NCBI GenBank assembly: GCA_039196715.1
Contig: JBCCUP010000031.1
Location: 1-49,013, forward strand
Source of the DNA: Pseudomonadota bacterium
GTDB taxonomy: Bacteria > Pseudomonadota > Gammaproteobacteria > CALCKW01
Reading direction: 5' to 3'
DNA: 49,013 bases
Shown here: in pieces, positions 17,732 to 30,035 of the stretch
How positions within the stretch are numbered: position 1 is the first letter of the stretch
Layout: the number at the start of each line of letters is the position of its first letter
Program-made: the position numbers and the translations under genes
The notes under the pieces: generated by a model
Databases searched by the model: none
Told to the model about the DNA's origin: nothing
The model's input: the letters and a program-made list of their open reading frames with translations, nothing else

Positions 17732-18981
17732 GCGATCACCCCGTCGTCGCGCAAGTCCGCGAGGCGGTCAGCGGTCATGCCGGGCACGGCGGACAGCACA
17801 GCCTCGGTGTCGGCGCCGAGCGCCGGCCCCGGGGTGTGCGTTTGCCCTGGCGTGTCCGCGAGTCGCGGGTGCAGCGCCGGCACCTCGAAGCCGGGGTGAT
17901 TCGGCAAGGGCAGCGCCTCGAACAACCCGCGCGCGCGAAAGTGCGCGTCGCCGGCCATGTCGGATACCGCGTAGATCGGCGCACTCGGCACCTCGGCCGT
18001 GCGCAGTGCGTCGAGCGCGTCGCCGCTGTCGAGAGTCGATGTCCAGGCCTGTATCGCCGCGTCGATTGCGCGCTGGTGTTGCACGCGGCCAGCGTTGTCC
18101 TGCATCTCGGGGTGTTCGGCGAGGTCATCTCGCTCGGCGGTGTGCATGAGGCGTTTGTAGATGCTGTTGTTGTTCCCGCCGATGACGATGAACGCACCGT
18201 CGGCGCAGCGGTAGGTGTTGGTGGGCACGATCCCGGTCACGGTGGTGCCGCTCGGCTCGCGCACCACCCCGGCACCGCTGAACTCCGGTACCACCCCTTC
18301 GAGCATGTTCCAGGCCGACTCGAGGATGGAGGCGTCGACAACCTGCCCGCGCCCGCCCGGGCGGGCGCGCTGCAGCAAGGCCAGCAGGGTGCCGATCACG
18401 GCGTGCAGGCCCGCGAGCGTGTCGCCCATGCTGAGGTTGGCGCGCACCGGGGCCGCACCGGGGTGCCCGTTGACGTACCGCATGCCCCCCATCGCCTCGC
18501 AGGCCGACGCAAAGCCAGGCCGCGACGCGTAGGGCCCGTCCTGACCGTACCCGGACACACGGGTGAAGACGATGTGGGGGTGGGTGTCGCGGTAGCGATC
18601 GGGGCCGATACCCCATTTCTCGAGGGTGCCGGGCCGAAAATTCTCGACCACGACGTCCACGGTTTCGATCAGTTCACCGACCAGCGAGCGGCCCGCGTCG
18701 GTGCGCAGATCGATCGCGACCGAGCGTTTGTTGCGCGCCAGGCTGTACCACCACCAGGAGGTTCCGGTCTCGTCCAGCTCCCGCCAGTTGCGCAGCGGGT
18801 CGCCCGACCCGGGCGGTTCGACCTTGATGACCTCGGCGCCGAACCACCCGAGCACACTCGCACAGAACGGGCCGGCAATGAGCTGGCCGAGTTCGAGCAC
18901 GCGCACGCCGTCGAGTGGTCTCGCCGTTGCGCCGACGGGGTGCCGGGTGTCGGTGTCCTGGGCTACAGGGGTCTCGGTCAT
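17728..18981 (-). CDS. CaiB/BaiF-family (class III) CoA-transferase
   Basis: A 417-residue class III CoA-transferase, which moves CoA between carboxylic acids through an aspartyl-CoA thioester. The N-terminus PLDGVRVLELGQLIAGPF, the NFRPGTLEKWGIG block, SGYGQDGPYASRPGF, and the catalytic Asp in SMGDTLAG are all seen. Formyl-CoA, succinyl-, carnitine- and other substrates occur in the family, and the sequence does not decide between them. It lies between yaeQ and ubiX with 4-bp overlaps on both sides, which argues for co-expression but does not reveal a substrate. Confidence 0.9.
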   Translation of the reverse strand: MTETPVAQDTDTRHPVGATARPLDGVRVLELGQLIAGPFCASVLGWFGAEVIKVEPPGSGDPLRNWRELDETGTSWWWYSLARNKRSVAIDLRTDAGRSLVGELIETVDVVVENFRPGTLEKWGIGPDRYRDTHPHIVFTRVSGYGQDGPYASRPGFASACEAMGGMRYVNGHPGAAPVRANLSMGDTLAGLHAVIGTLLALLQRARPGGRGQVVDASILESAWNMLEGVVPEFSGAGVVREPSGTTVTGIVPTNTYRCADGAFIVIGGNNNSIYKRLMHTAERDDLAEHPEMQDNAGRVQHQRAIDAAIQAWTSTLDSGDALDALRTAEVPSAPIYAVSDMAGDAHFRARGLFEALPLPNHPGFEVPALHPRLADTPGQTHTPGPALGADTEAVLSAVPGMTADRLADLRDDGVIA

Positions 18982-19508
18982 GCCAGCTGAACGACGTCCA
19001 AAGCGGTGTCACCTTGCGCGGTCGAGACGAAAATCGACTGCTCGCTGACTGTGACAGACCAATCGTTGGTCCGTTCAACGCAGGCTGCGAGCGACGCCAC
19101 CGCGTCCCACGCAAAACCGAACACGCTGCAGTTCAGCCGCTCGAACGCACGCTGTTCGGCTTGCCACCAGGTGGCTGCCTTGGCATTGAAGCTGTAGACG
19201 TGCACGGCGCCGGCGAGCCGGCTCGCCCGCTTGACACGGTCTGCCGAGGGCTCGCCCGCCTCGATCCAGAGCGTCACGGAGTCGTCGAGCGCCCGCACCC
19301 AGAGGTCCGGTTCGTCGACGTCGGAGAGGCCCTTGCAGAACGCAAGGCCAGGTTGGGCGTTGAGGCACCACGCCAGCACGCGCACCACCATGCGCTCGAC
19401 GGTCTCCGACGGGTGCAGGGCAACGGTCAACTCAGGCGACTCGTAGAGTCCGCGGTTGAGGTCGTTCAGCGACACACGAAACTTGTGCACGGTCGATTTG
19501 AGGGCCAC
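18978..19508 (-). CDS. yaeQ: YaeQ family protein
   Basis: A 176-residue protein of the YaeQ family, with a PD-(D/E)xK nuclease-like fold but unsettled function (E. coli YaeQ is 181 residues). Matches to the family are seen in VALKSTVHKFRVSLNDL, HPSETVERMVVRVLAW, CKGLSDVDEPDLWV and LWIEAGEPSADRVKRAS. I use the GTG at 19508, preceded by GGTGGA; the frame is open further upstream without conserved sequence. It is the first gene of the yaeQ-caiB-ubiX-LON run and is divergent from asnS. Confidence 0.92.
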   Translation of the reverse strand: MALKSTVHKFRVSLNDLNRGLYESPELTVALHPSETVERMVVRVLAWCLNAQPGLAFCKGLSDVDEPDLWVRALDDSVTLWIEAGEPSADRVKRASRLAGAVHVYSFNAKAATWWQAEQRAFERLNCSVFGFAWDAVASLAACVERTNDWSVTVSEQSIFVSTAQGDTALDVVQLA

Positions 19509-19669
19509 GGTCAGTCCACCTGCTGAGTCGCTCGGCAGTATACCGAGACCCAGTGGGTGCGGCGGGCAAGACCGGCGCGTGACCCACATTTGCACCGATG
19601 CCGCCGGTGTCGTTCCGGGTTGATCGCACGGTCGCCTACAATGACGCGATCCACGAGGAAATCGACACC

Positions 19670-21070
<1,401 letters not shown>

Positions 21071-21082
21071 CTGCGCGCGCGC

Positions 21083-22120
21083 TCAGGCCCAGATGTCGCC
21101 GACGGTGAAGCCGGACGGAAAGGGGTCGGTCGGGTCGAGCAGGTACTGCGACACACCCGATATCCACGCCGTGCCAGACAGCCGCGGCACGATCGCCGGG
21201 TGCGGACCGACCCGGGTAAGCGATTCGATGCGCCCGGTGAAACGGGTACCCAGCGGCCCGGCGTTGACGTAGTCGACGCCGACGTCGATCAGCCCCTTGG
21301 CGTGCAACACCGCCAGTTTCGCGCAGGTGCCGGTGCCGCAGGGCGAGCGGTCAAGCGCGCCGGTCAAACCGCCCTGCCGACCGCGCGCCCCGCCTGTGGA
21401 CAGCACGACGGCCCCGCGACCGTCGGTGTCGCCGGCCAGCGGTGGCGCTGTCAATTGCGAGATTGTCGGGACCTGGATCGCCGGGTTCTCCGGGTGGACA
21501 ACGGGGTACTGGTCGGCCGCCGCACGTCGCAAGGCCTCGCCGAGGCGCACGGTGTCGCTGCCGTTCTCGGCCACCGGGTCGAGGTCGAATTGGGCCGCAG
21601 AGGCGATTACGAAGAACATGCCGCCCCAGGCGATGTCGACGGTCACCGTGCCAAGGTCCGGCACCTCGAGCGGCACATCCAGGTGCACCGCGAAGGCCGG
21701 CACATTGAGAAAACTCACTCGTGTGACCTTCCCGCGTTCACAGTGGGCGCGGACCTCGATCAGCCCGGCCGGTGCTTCGAGCACCAGGTCGGTCGTCGGT
21801 TCGGCCATGGGCAGGATGCCGGTCTCGAGCAGCGTCGTCACCACGCACATGGTGTTACTGCCGGACATCGGCGGGTACTCGGTCTGCTCCATGATGATGA
21901 AACCCGCGTCGGCCCGAGGGTGGCACGGCGGCACCAGCGCATTGCAACACAGCGCCGGGTTGCCCCGCGGCTCCTGCAGCATCAACGTTCGGAGGGTGTC
22001 GTGGTGTGCCTCGAAGAACTGCCTCTTCTCGAACACGGTGGCGCCGGGGAGGTGCGGTACACCGCCGGTGATCACCCGACCGCCTTCCCCTTCCGCGTGG
22101 GCCTCCACCGCCGTGATCAT
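21083..22120 (-). CDS. Proline racemase family enzyme (hydroxyproline epimerase/dehydratase type, Ser/Cys pair)
   Basis: A 345-residue member of the proline racemase superfamily, which acts on proline or hydroxyproline with two catalytic residues facing the alpha carbon. The second residue is the usual Cys261 in DRSPCGTGT. The first position, Cys in M-C-G-H of true racemases, is Ser86 in MSGSNT. Family members are known with Cys/Cys, Cys/Thr and Ser/Cys pairs, the last connected with hydroxyproline epimerase or trans-3-hydroxyproline dehydratase activity rather than proline racemase. Start ATG 22120 (MITAVEAHAEGEGGRVI) is typical; the longer frame is unconserved. No hydroxyproline pathway gene is adjacent, so the substrate is open. 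Confidence 0.85.
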   Translation of the reverse strand: MITAVEAHAEGEGGRVITGGVPHLPGATVFEKRQFFEAHHDTLRTLMLQEPRGNPALCCNALVPPCHPRADAGFIIMEQTEYPPMSGSNTMCVVTTLLETGILPMAEPTTDLVLEAPAGLIEVRAHCERGKVTRVSFLNVPAFAVHLDVPLEVPDLGTVTVDIAWGGMFFVIASAAQFDLDPVAENGSDTVRLGEALRRAAADQYPVVHPENPAIQVPTISQLTAPPLAGDTDGRGAVVLSTGGARGRQGGLTGALDRSPCGTGTCAKLAVLHAKGLIDVGVDYVNAGPLGTRFTGRIESLTRVGPHPAIVPRLSGTAWISGVSQYLLDPTDPFPSGFTVGDIWA

Positions 22121-22273
22121 TCTGCTCGACTGCACCTTCCAGCCTCCGACACTCTGGGCGTGTGATGGTAACGCAGGCGAACTACGCCAGCCGCCCCCTG
22201 GGGCACACCATCCAGGCGGACGCCAGCCAACATGCCAACCGCGACACTGTGGCGTAGTGCGAAATTTATGTGT

Positions 22274-22316
22274 AATACGTGATGCGTTATTTATGTTAAT
22301 TACTTTTGCACGTATT
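22274..22316. promoter_or_regulatory. 8-bp inverted repeat in AT-rich region upstream of the racemase gene
   Basis: AATACGTG (22274-22281) and CACGTATT (22309-22316) are perfect inverted repeats around a 27-bp AT-rich spacer. They lie 154-196 bp upstream of the racemase-family start, in a stretch much richer in A and T than its surroundings, where its promoter is expected. The gap 22121-22422 otherwise holds only the gap terminator. The palindrome may be a two-site operator; the regulator is not known. Confidence 0.5.
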
Positions 22317-22362
22317 GGCTGCCATTCCCGGGCCCTGCCCGGGCCCACCGGTCACCAAACGC

Positions 22363-22388
22363 AAACGGACGCCCGCAGGCGTCCGTTT
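22363..22388 (-). terminator. Rho-independent terminator of gap
   Basis: AAACGGACGCC and GGCGTCCGTTT form a perfect 11-bp stem with a 4-nt loop, 35 bp past the gap stop. The A-run on one side and T-run on the other make it usable in both directions, although gap is the only gene reading into it closely. Confidence 0.75.
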
Positions 22389-22422
22389 GCAGTCCTGAGC
22401 CGGCGGCCAGCCGAGTCAGGCT

Positions 22423-23439
22423 TCAGGCCACAGCTTCGGCGTCGGCTGACACCAGACTCCAGTGCACGCTGGTGTCCAGCAGCCGGTTGGCGAAACCCCA
22501 CTCGTTGTCGTACCAGGCGCTGACACTGACCAACCGTTTGTCCACCACCCGCGTCAACGCGGTGTCCACGATCGACGACTCGCTCCGGTGGTTGAAGTCC
22601 AACGACACCAGCGGGGCTTTGCTGATGCCCATCACGTGCCCGTCGGCTGCCCGCTCCAGCACCGCATTGACCTCCTCGACCGTGGTGTCGGTGCCGACGG
22701 ACACAGTCAGCTCGACCAGTGACACGTTCAGGGTCGGCACACGCAACGCCTGGCCGTCGAGCTTGCCCGCAAGCGCCGGCAGCACGTCGCCGACGGCGCG
22801 GGCCGCACCGGTGGCCGTCGGGACGATCGCAACCCCCGCTGCACGCGCTCGCCGCAGGTCCTTGTGCGGTGCGTCCACCAGCGATTGGTCGCCGGTGTAG
22901 GCGTGTACCGTGGTCACCGACCCACGCTCGATACCCAACGCACCGTGCAAGGCCGCCGCCACGGGCGAGACGCAGTTGGTCGTGCAGGAGGCGTTCGACA
23001 CCACCCTGTCGTCAGCCGACATGGCGTTGTGGTTGACCCCGAACACCACCGTCTTTTCGGCGCCCTTAGCCGGCGCCGACACCAACACGCGCTCGGCGCC
23101 GGCATCGAGGTGGCGCGCCGCCGCCTCGCGCGTGGCAAACCGCCCCGTGCACTCGAGCACGGTGTCGACCCCAAGGTCACCCCACGGCAGTTTTTCCGGC
23201 GCCGGCTGCTGGTAGACGGCGATGCGGCGGCCCGCCACGGTCAGGCTGTCCGAACCCGCGACCACCTCGCCGTCAAAGCGTCCGTGACTGGAGTCGTAGG
23301 CGAACAAGTGCGCCATGGTGTCAACCGGCATCAGGTCGTTGACGGCAACCACGTCGAGGTCGTCGCGGCCTGATTCGATCCAGGCTCTGAGCGTGAGCCG
23401 GCCGATACGCCCGAATCCGTTGATAGCAACTCGTGTCAT
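22423..23439 (-). CDS. gap: Glyceraldehyde-3-phosphate dehydrogenase, type I
   Basis: Oxidises glyceraldehyde-3-phosphate to 1,3-bisphosphoglycerate in glycolysis and runs in reverse in gluconeogenesis. The 338-residue protein has the N-terminal Rossmann motif (INGFGRIGRLTLRAW), the catalytic Cys in SNASCTTNC, and the C-terminal WYDNEWGFANRLLD. Position 33-35 of the cofactor domain is VNDL, with the Asp usual in NAD-dependent forms. An SD GGAAGGA precedes the ATG. It is a single-gene unit with its own terminator and, upstream, a HexR-like operator and a good sigma-70-like promoter. Confidence 0.97.
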   Translation of the reverse strand: MTRVAINGFGRIGRLTLRAWIESGRDDLDVVAVNDLMPVDTMAHLFAYDSSHGRFDGEVVAGSDSLTVAGRRIAVYQQPAPEKLPWGDLGVDTVLECTGRFATREAAARHLDAGAERVLVSAPAKGAEKTVVFGVNHNAMSADDRVVSNASCTTNCVSPVAAALHGALGIERGSVTTVHAYTGDQSLVDAPHKDLRRARAAGVAIVPTATGAARAVGDVLPALAGKLDGQALRVPTLNVSLVELTVSVGTDTTVEEVNAVLERAADGHVMGISKAPLVSLDFNHRSESSIVDTALTRVVDKRLVSVSAWYDNEWGFANRLLDTSVHWSLVSADAEAVA

Positions 23440-23456
23440 GGCAGTCCTTCCAATGA

Positions 23457-23471
23457 TGTAGTACAGCTACA
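23457..23471 (-). promoter_or_regulatory. HexR-like operator upstream of gap
   Basis: On the minus strand TGTAGCTGTACTACA matches the gammaproteobacterial HexR consensus TGTARTWWWAYTACA in both five-base arms and in length (15 bp); the centre is CTGTA instead of TWWWA. It lies 18 bp before the gap start codon and downstream of the proposed -10, where binding would block transcription. HexR (an RpiR-family regulator that responds to KDPG) controls central carbon genes including gap in many gammaproteobacteria. The regulator gene itself is not in this window. Confidence 0.65.
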
Positions 23472-23486
23472 GTATTTCCCCGGAAG

Positions 23487-23516
23487 ATACTAGTAAGACC
23501 AAAAATGTGTAGTCAA
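23487..23516 (-). promoter_or_regulatory. Probable sigma-70 promoter of gap
   Basis: On the minus strand TTGACT (23516-23511) and TAGTAT (23492-23487) lie 18 bp apart, close to the -35/-10 consensus, about 48 bp upstream of the gap start. The surrounding region is AT-rich compared with the rest of the window. The HexR-like site follows directly downstream. Confidence 0.55.
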
Positions 23517-23606
23517 GTTTCATAAACGGCTACAGACGCCGGCGGAGCGTTGGCCCGACACGGTCACTGTTACACTGTCGGTCCACCACACCGACACGGC
23601 TGCGGC

Positions 23607-24104
23607 ATGGCCCTGCTGTTACACGACGTTCCCGCACCGCAGGCCTCCGAAGCCATTCGCCCCAGCGCCGTCCGCTCGCGGGCGATCACGGCCGCCGACC
23701 GCTTTTTCACAGCACAGCTCATCGAGCTCACGCTGCGCCGTTGGATCGAGTGCGACGTCGGGCGCTGGAACGCGGCCGCGATGACGCGGCACATCGGCGC
23801 ACGGTGCGCCGAGGGCCGCTGGCGGGTGCTCATGGTCGACGGCACGCGAATCGGCTTCTTCGCGCTGGAGGAATCAAGCCGCGAACTTCGCCTGGAGCAG
23901 CTGTTCATCCACCCCGACTGGCAAGGCCAGGGCATCGGCTTGCGCTTGGTCGAACAGTGCCAGGCGCGGGGCCGCCGACGCTGTAAACCGATCCGCCTGT
24001 CGGTGTTGCACTCCAACCCGGCCCGGCGTTTCTACCAACGCTGCGGCTTTGTGGAAGAATCGCGGACCCGCACGGCGCGGAAACTGGTCTGGTTTCCGAG
24101 CTGA
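23607..24104 (+). CDS. GNAT-family N-acetyltransferase
   Basis: About 165 residues with the GNAT acetyl-CoA-binding signature: LEQLFIHPDWQGQGIGLRLV (motif A, Q-x-x-G-x-G) near residue 115 and SVLHSNPARRFYQRCGFVEE (motif B, with the conserved NPARRFY). The substrate cannot be told. ATG 23607 (MALLLHDVP) is chosen; the frame opens at 23550 with no better ribosome-binding site. It is divergent from gap and lies 17 bp before the tRNA methylthiotransferase gene, probably in one transcript. Confidence 0.8.
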   Translation: MALLLHDVPAPQASEAIRPSAVRSRAITAADRFFTAQLIELTLRRWIECDVGRWNAAAMTRHIGARCAEGRWRVLMVDGTRIGFFALEESSRELRLEQLFIHPDWQGQGIGLRLVEQCQARGRRRCKPIRLSVLHSNPARRFYQRCGFVEESRTRTARKLVWFPS

Positions 24105-24121
24105 CACCACCACTGTCCAGC

Positions 24122-25414
24122 ATGAACGTACACCTCAACACCCTTGGATGCCGGCTGAACGAAGCCGAACTGGAAACCTGGGCGGAGCAGTTTCGCGCAC
24201 GCGGTGCGACCCTCGTGCCGACACCGGACACGGCTGACCTGACCGTGCTCAACACCTGCGCGGTGACCCGCGAGGCTGTGCGCAAATCCCGCCAGACGCT
24301 GCGGCGTCTCCACCGCGCCAACCCGAACGGCAAGCTCGTTGTCACCGGTTGCCACGCCACGCTGTCCGAGGCAAGCGTGGCGGCCGAACTCGGCGTCGAC
24401 CTGGTGCTGGACAACGCCGCCAAAGACAGTCTGGTCGACACGGCACTGGCAAAGCTCGAACTGCCGGTGATGCCGGAGATCGCCACCGCACCGGCCGAAC
24501 CCTCATTGTTCATGCGCAACCGGCACCGGGCGTTCATCAAGGTCCAGGACGGCTGCCGCTACCGCTGCACCTACTGCATTGTCACCACGGCCCGAGGTGC
24601 AGAACGGTCCCGCCCGATCGCCGAGGTGGTCGATGAGATCAACCGCCTTGCGACGCTCGGCGTTCAGGAGGCGGTGCTCACGGGCGTGCACGTCGGCGGC
24701 TATGGCTCGGATCTCGACTGCCATCTCAGCAACCTGGTCGAGGCCATTCTGGCTGATACCGATCTGCCGCGCCTGCGTTTCGCGTCGGTCGAGCCCTGGG
24801 ACCTGCCGCAGGGTTTCTGGCGACTGTTCGACAACCCGCGCCTGATGCCGCACATGCACCTGCCGCTGCAAAGTGGGTCAGACAGCGTGCTCAGGCGCAT
24901 GGCACGGCGTTGCAAGACCGCGGAATTCGAAGCCATGGTCGCCGACGCCCGTGCACAGGTGCCGGGCTTCAACGTGACCACCGACATCATTGTCGGTTTT
25001 CCCGGCGAGACCGACGCCGAGTGGCAGGAGACGCTCGCCACCGTCGAGCGGATCGGCTTCGGCCACATGCACATCTTCAGCTTTTCCGAACGCGAGGGCA
25101 CCAAGGCAGCACGCCTCCCGGACCCGGTCGACAGCGCGGTCAAGGCCGCGCGCTCGCAGGCGTTGCACGCCCTCGCCGATCAACTCAAGCATGGCACGCT
25201 GATGTCGATGGTGGGCACGCGCCAACGCGTGCTGTGGGAGGGCCAGGGTCTGCTCACGGACGACGGCATCACGGTGCAAACCGGCTACACCGAAAATTTC
25301 GTGCGCGTCGAGCGCCGCAGCCCCGCGCCAACCGACCCGGCCACGGTCACAGACGTGGATATCACGTCAGTTCACCGTGGCCCGAAGGGGTGGGTGCTGG
25401 CCGCCCCGGCCTGA
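24122..25414 (+). CDS. mtaB: tRNA (N6-threonylcarbamoyladenosine-37-C2) methylthiotransferase
   Basis: A radical-SAM enzyme of the MiaB/MtaB family, here the MtaB (e-MtaB-like) type that converts t6A37 to ms2t6A37 in tRNAs reading ANN codons. The N-terminal UPF0004 domain has the three [4Fe-4S]-ligating Cys (TLGCRLN, NTCAVT, TGCHA), and the radical-SAM motif is CxxxCxxC in GCRYRCTYCIV. A C-terminal TRAM-like region ends the 430-residue protein. MtaB rather than MiaB or RimO is inferred from the NTLGCRLNEAE start and the absence of a MiaB-type N-terminal extension. Confidence 0.88.
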   Translation: MNVHLNTLGCRLNEAELETWAEQFRARGATLVPTPDTADLTVLNTCAVTREAVRKSRQTLRRLHRANPNGKLVVTGCHATLSEASVAAELGVDLVLDNAAKDSLVDTALAKLELPVMPEIATAPAEPSLFMRNRHRAFIKVQDGCRYRCTYCIVTTARGAERSRPIAEVVDEINRLATLGVQEAVLTGVHVGGYGSDLDCHLSNLVEAILADTDLPRLRFASVEPWDLPQGFWRLFDNPRLMPHMHLPLQSGSDSVLRRMARRCKTAEFEAMVADARAQVPGFNVTTDIIVGFPGETDAEWQETLATVERIGFGHMHIFSFSEREGTKAARLPDPVDSAVKAARSQALHALADQLKHGTLMSMVGTRQRVLWEGQGLLTDDGITVQTGYTENFVRVERRSPAPTDPATVTDVDITSVHRGPKGWVLAAPA

Positions 25415-25551
25415 GCCTACGCCCGCCCGTAGCCATCCGCGGCAGCGCACCAGACGACCACCCTCGCGTGTGTCCAAGCGGTTTCATTGGCAACAAACTG
25501 TTCGGTGATGTCGTCGCCCCTGTGTGACTGCAGCGCGGGTGCGCATCAATC

Positions 25552-25557
25552 TATACT
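25552..25557 (+). promoter_or_regulatory. Possible -10 of the aceE operon
   Basis: TATACT matches the -10 consensus well and lies 103 bp upstream of the aceE start, preceded by an AT-rich TCAATC. No good -35 hexamer lies 16-18 bp upstream, so an activator-dependent or different start is possible. The 246-bp gap between mtaB and aceE shows no other gene, and I see no clear PdhR-type operator. Confidence 0.35.
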
Positions 25558-25660
25558 TGCGCGATACTGGTCCCGACGTGCACCAGCGAGACACAGGGAC
25601 AGTGCAACGGCAACGCGCCTGGGCGCGGGCCGTCACTCGACACCGGAATGAGAGGTTGGC

Positions 25661-28312
<2,652 letters not shown>

Positions 28313-28327
28313 TCGCGGGACGGAACC

Positions 28328-30025
28328 ATGAGCCAACAGATTGAAGTGCGCGTCCCGGACATTGGCGATTCTGGCGAGGTCGAGGTCATCGAGGTGCTGG
28401 TTGCGGTCGGCGACACCGTCGCGGAGGAGCAATCGCTGGTCACGCTCGAGAGCGACAAGGCCAGCATGGACGTGCCGAGTTCGCACGCCGGCACGGTGGT
28501 CGCTGTGAACGTCAGCACCGGCGATGCCGTGTCGCAGGGCACCGTCATCGTCACCCTCGAGGGCGCCGCTGCGTCGGGCGCCGTCGCGTCGGGCGCCGCT
28601 GCGTCGGGCGACGCCGCGCCGGCTGCCGACGCCGATGCGACCGACAGTGCACCGGAACCGGCCACGCCCAGCGCGAGCCAGGCCGTGCCGGTGACCGTGC
28701 CGGACATCGGCACGGACACGGTCACGGTGATCGAGGTGATGGTCAAGCCCGGCGACACGGTCGACGCGGAGCAGGCCCTGCTGACGCTGGAGAGCGACAA
28801 GGCCAGCATGGACCTGCCGAGCCCGCAGGCCGGAGAGATCGTGCAGGTCGATGTGGAGGTCGGCAGCACGGTCTCCGAGGGCGACCAGGTCGCCGTGCTC
28901 CGCGCGAGTGGTGCGGCAGCCGTCGCTGCGGCAGCCGTCGCTGCGGCAGCCGATGCTGCGAAAGACCAACCGGCCGCGCCCGCCGCCGTGCCCGACGCAC
29001 CGCCGCCACCCCCCGCTGCCCCTGCAAGCACGGCACCGGCGCCTCGCGCGCCCGCCGCGTCGCGCTCGCCGACAGCGGCGTTGTCCGGCAACACCGGCAA
29101 AAAAGCCCACGCCAGCCCGTCGGTGCGCAAGTTCGCGCGCGAGCTGGGTGCCGACATCACGCAAGTCTCGGGTACCGGACCGAAGGGCCGGATTCTCAAG
29201 CAGGATGTCACCGACTTTGTCCGGGGCGTGGTCGAGAACGCCGGCAGTGTGGGCGTCAACGCCAGCGGCCGCGCCAGCGCTGGCGGGGCCGGCATTCCAC
29301 CGATACCCGAGGTCGACTTCTCCCGCTTCGGTCCGATCGAACGCGTCCCGCTGAGCCGGATCAACAAGCTCTCGGCGGCCAACCTGCACCGGTCGTGGTT
29401 GAACGTGCCACTGGTGACCCACAACGACGAGGCCGACATCACCGAGCTCGAGGCCTTTCGTAAATCGATCAAGGAAGACGCGGCCGAGCGCGGCGTGCGC
29501 GTCAGCAGCCTCAGCTTCCAGATGATCGCCCTGGCGCGCGCGCTGAAGGCGTTCCCGAAATTCAACGCCTCGCTCTCGCCCGACGGCGAAGCGCTGATCT
29601 ACAAGCAGTACTACCACATCGGCATCGCGGTGGACACGCCGAACGGCCTGGTGGTGCCCGTGTTCCGTGACGTTGACACCAAGTCGGTGTTCGACCTCGC
29701 CGAAGAGATGATGGACGTCTCCAAACGCGCGCGGGAAAAGAAACTCAAACCCGACGAAATGCAGGGCGCCTGCATGACAATCTCCAGCCTGGGCGGCATC
29801 GGCGGCACGCATTTCACCCCGCTGGTCAACGCGCCGGAAGTCGCGATCCTCGGCGTCTCGCGCGCCAAGATGCAACCGGTGTGGAACGGCGACAGTTTCG
29901 AGCCCCGGTTGATGTTGCCGCTGTCGCTCTCCTACGACCACCGTGCAATCGACGGCGCCGACGCCGCCCGCTTTTGCGCCTACCTCTCCACGCTGCTCGG
30001 CGACATTCGCCGGCTGATGCTCTAG
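28328..30025 (+). CDS. aceF: Pyruvate dehydrogenase E2, dihydrolipoyllysine acetyltransferase
   Basis: Core of the pyruvate dehydrogenase complex, transferring acetyl groups from the lipoyl arm to CoA. The 565-residue protein has two lipoyl domains with the target Lys in ESDKASMD (Lys44 and about Lys158), long Ala/Pro-rich linkers, an E1/E3-binding peripheral domain (SPSVRKFARELGADITQV), and a C-terminal acetyltransferase domain with the His in YDHRAIDGADAA. E. coli has three lipoyl domains and many relatives have two. The linker after each lipoyl domain is built from short tandem repeats. Confidence 0.97.
   Translation: MSQQIEVRVPDIGDSGEVEVIEVLVAVGDTVAEEQSLVTLESDKASMDVPSSHAGTVVAVNVSTGDAVSQGTVIVTLEGAAASGAVASGAAASGDAAPAADADATDSAPEPATPSASQAVPVTVPDIGTDTVTVIEVMVKPGDTVDAEQALLTLESDKASMDLPSPQAGEIVQVDVEVGSTVSEGDQVAVLRASGAAAVAAAAVAAAADAAKDQPAAPAAVPDAPPPPPAAPASTAPAPRAPAASRSPTAALSGNTGKKAHASPSVRKFARELGADITQVSGTGPKGRILKQDVTDFVRGVVENAGSVGVNASGRASAGGAGIPPIPEVDFSRFGPIERVPLSRINKLSAANLHRSWLNVPLVTHNDEADITELEAFRKSIKEDAAERGVRVSSLSFQMIALARALKAFPKFNASLSPDGEALIYKQYYHIGIAVDTPNGLVVPVFRDVDTKSVFDLAEEMMDVSKRAREKKLKPDEMQGACMTISSLGGIGGTHFTPLVNAPEVAILGVSRAKMQPVWNGDSFEPRLMLPLSLSYDHRAIDGADAARFCAYLSTLLGDIRRLML
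28561..28620 (+). repeat. 15-bp tandem repeats in the first aceF linker
   Basis: GGGCGCCGCTGCGTC is repeated three times, with the middle copy changed at two bases, followed by a diverged fourth copy. They encode GAAAS-GAVAS-GAAAS-GDAAP. A second set of three 15-bp repeats (unit GCGGCAGCCGTCGCT, coding AAAVA) lies at 28913-28957 in the second linker. Copy-number change would alter linker length without breaking the frame. Confidence 0.8.
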
Positions 30026-30035
30026 GGCCGCGGGC

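Noticed and set aside
23508-23534. Second TGTAG...CTACA pair upstream of gap as another HexR site
   Set aside because: The arms are 17 bp apart instead of 5, so it does not match the HexR site; chance pairing near the -35 is likely.
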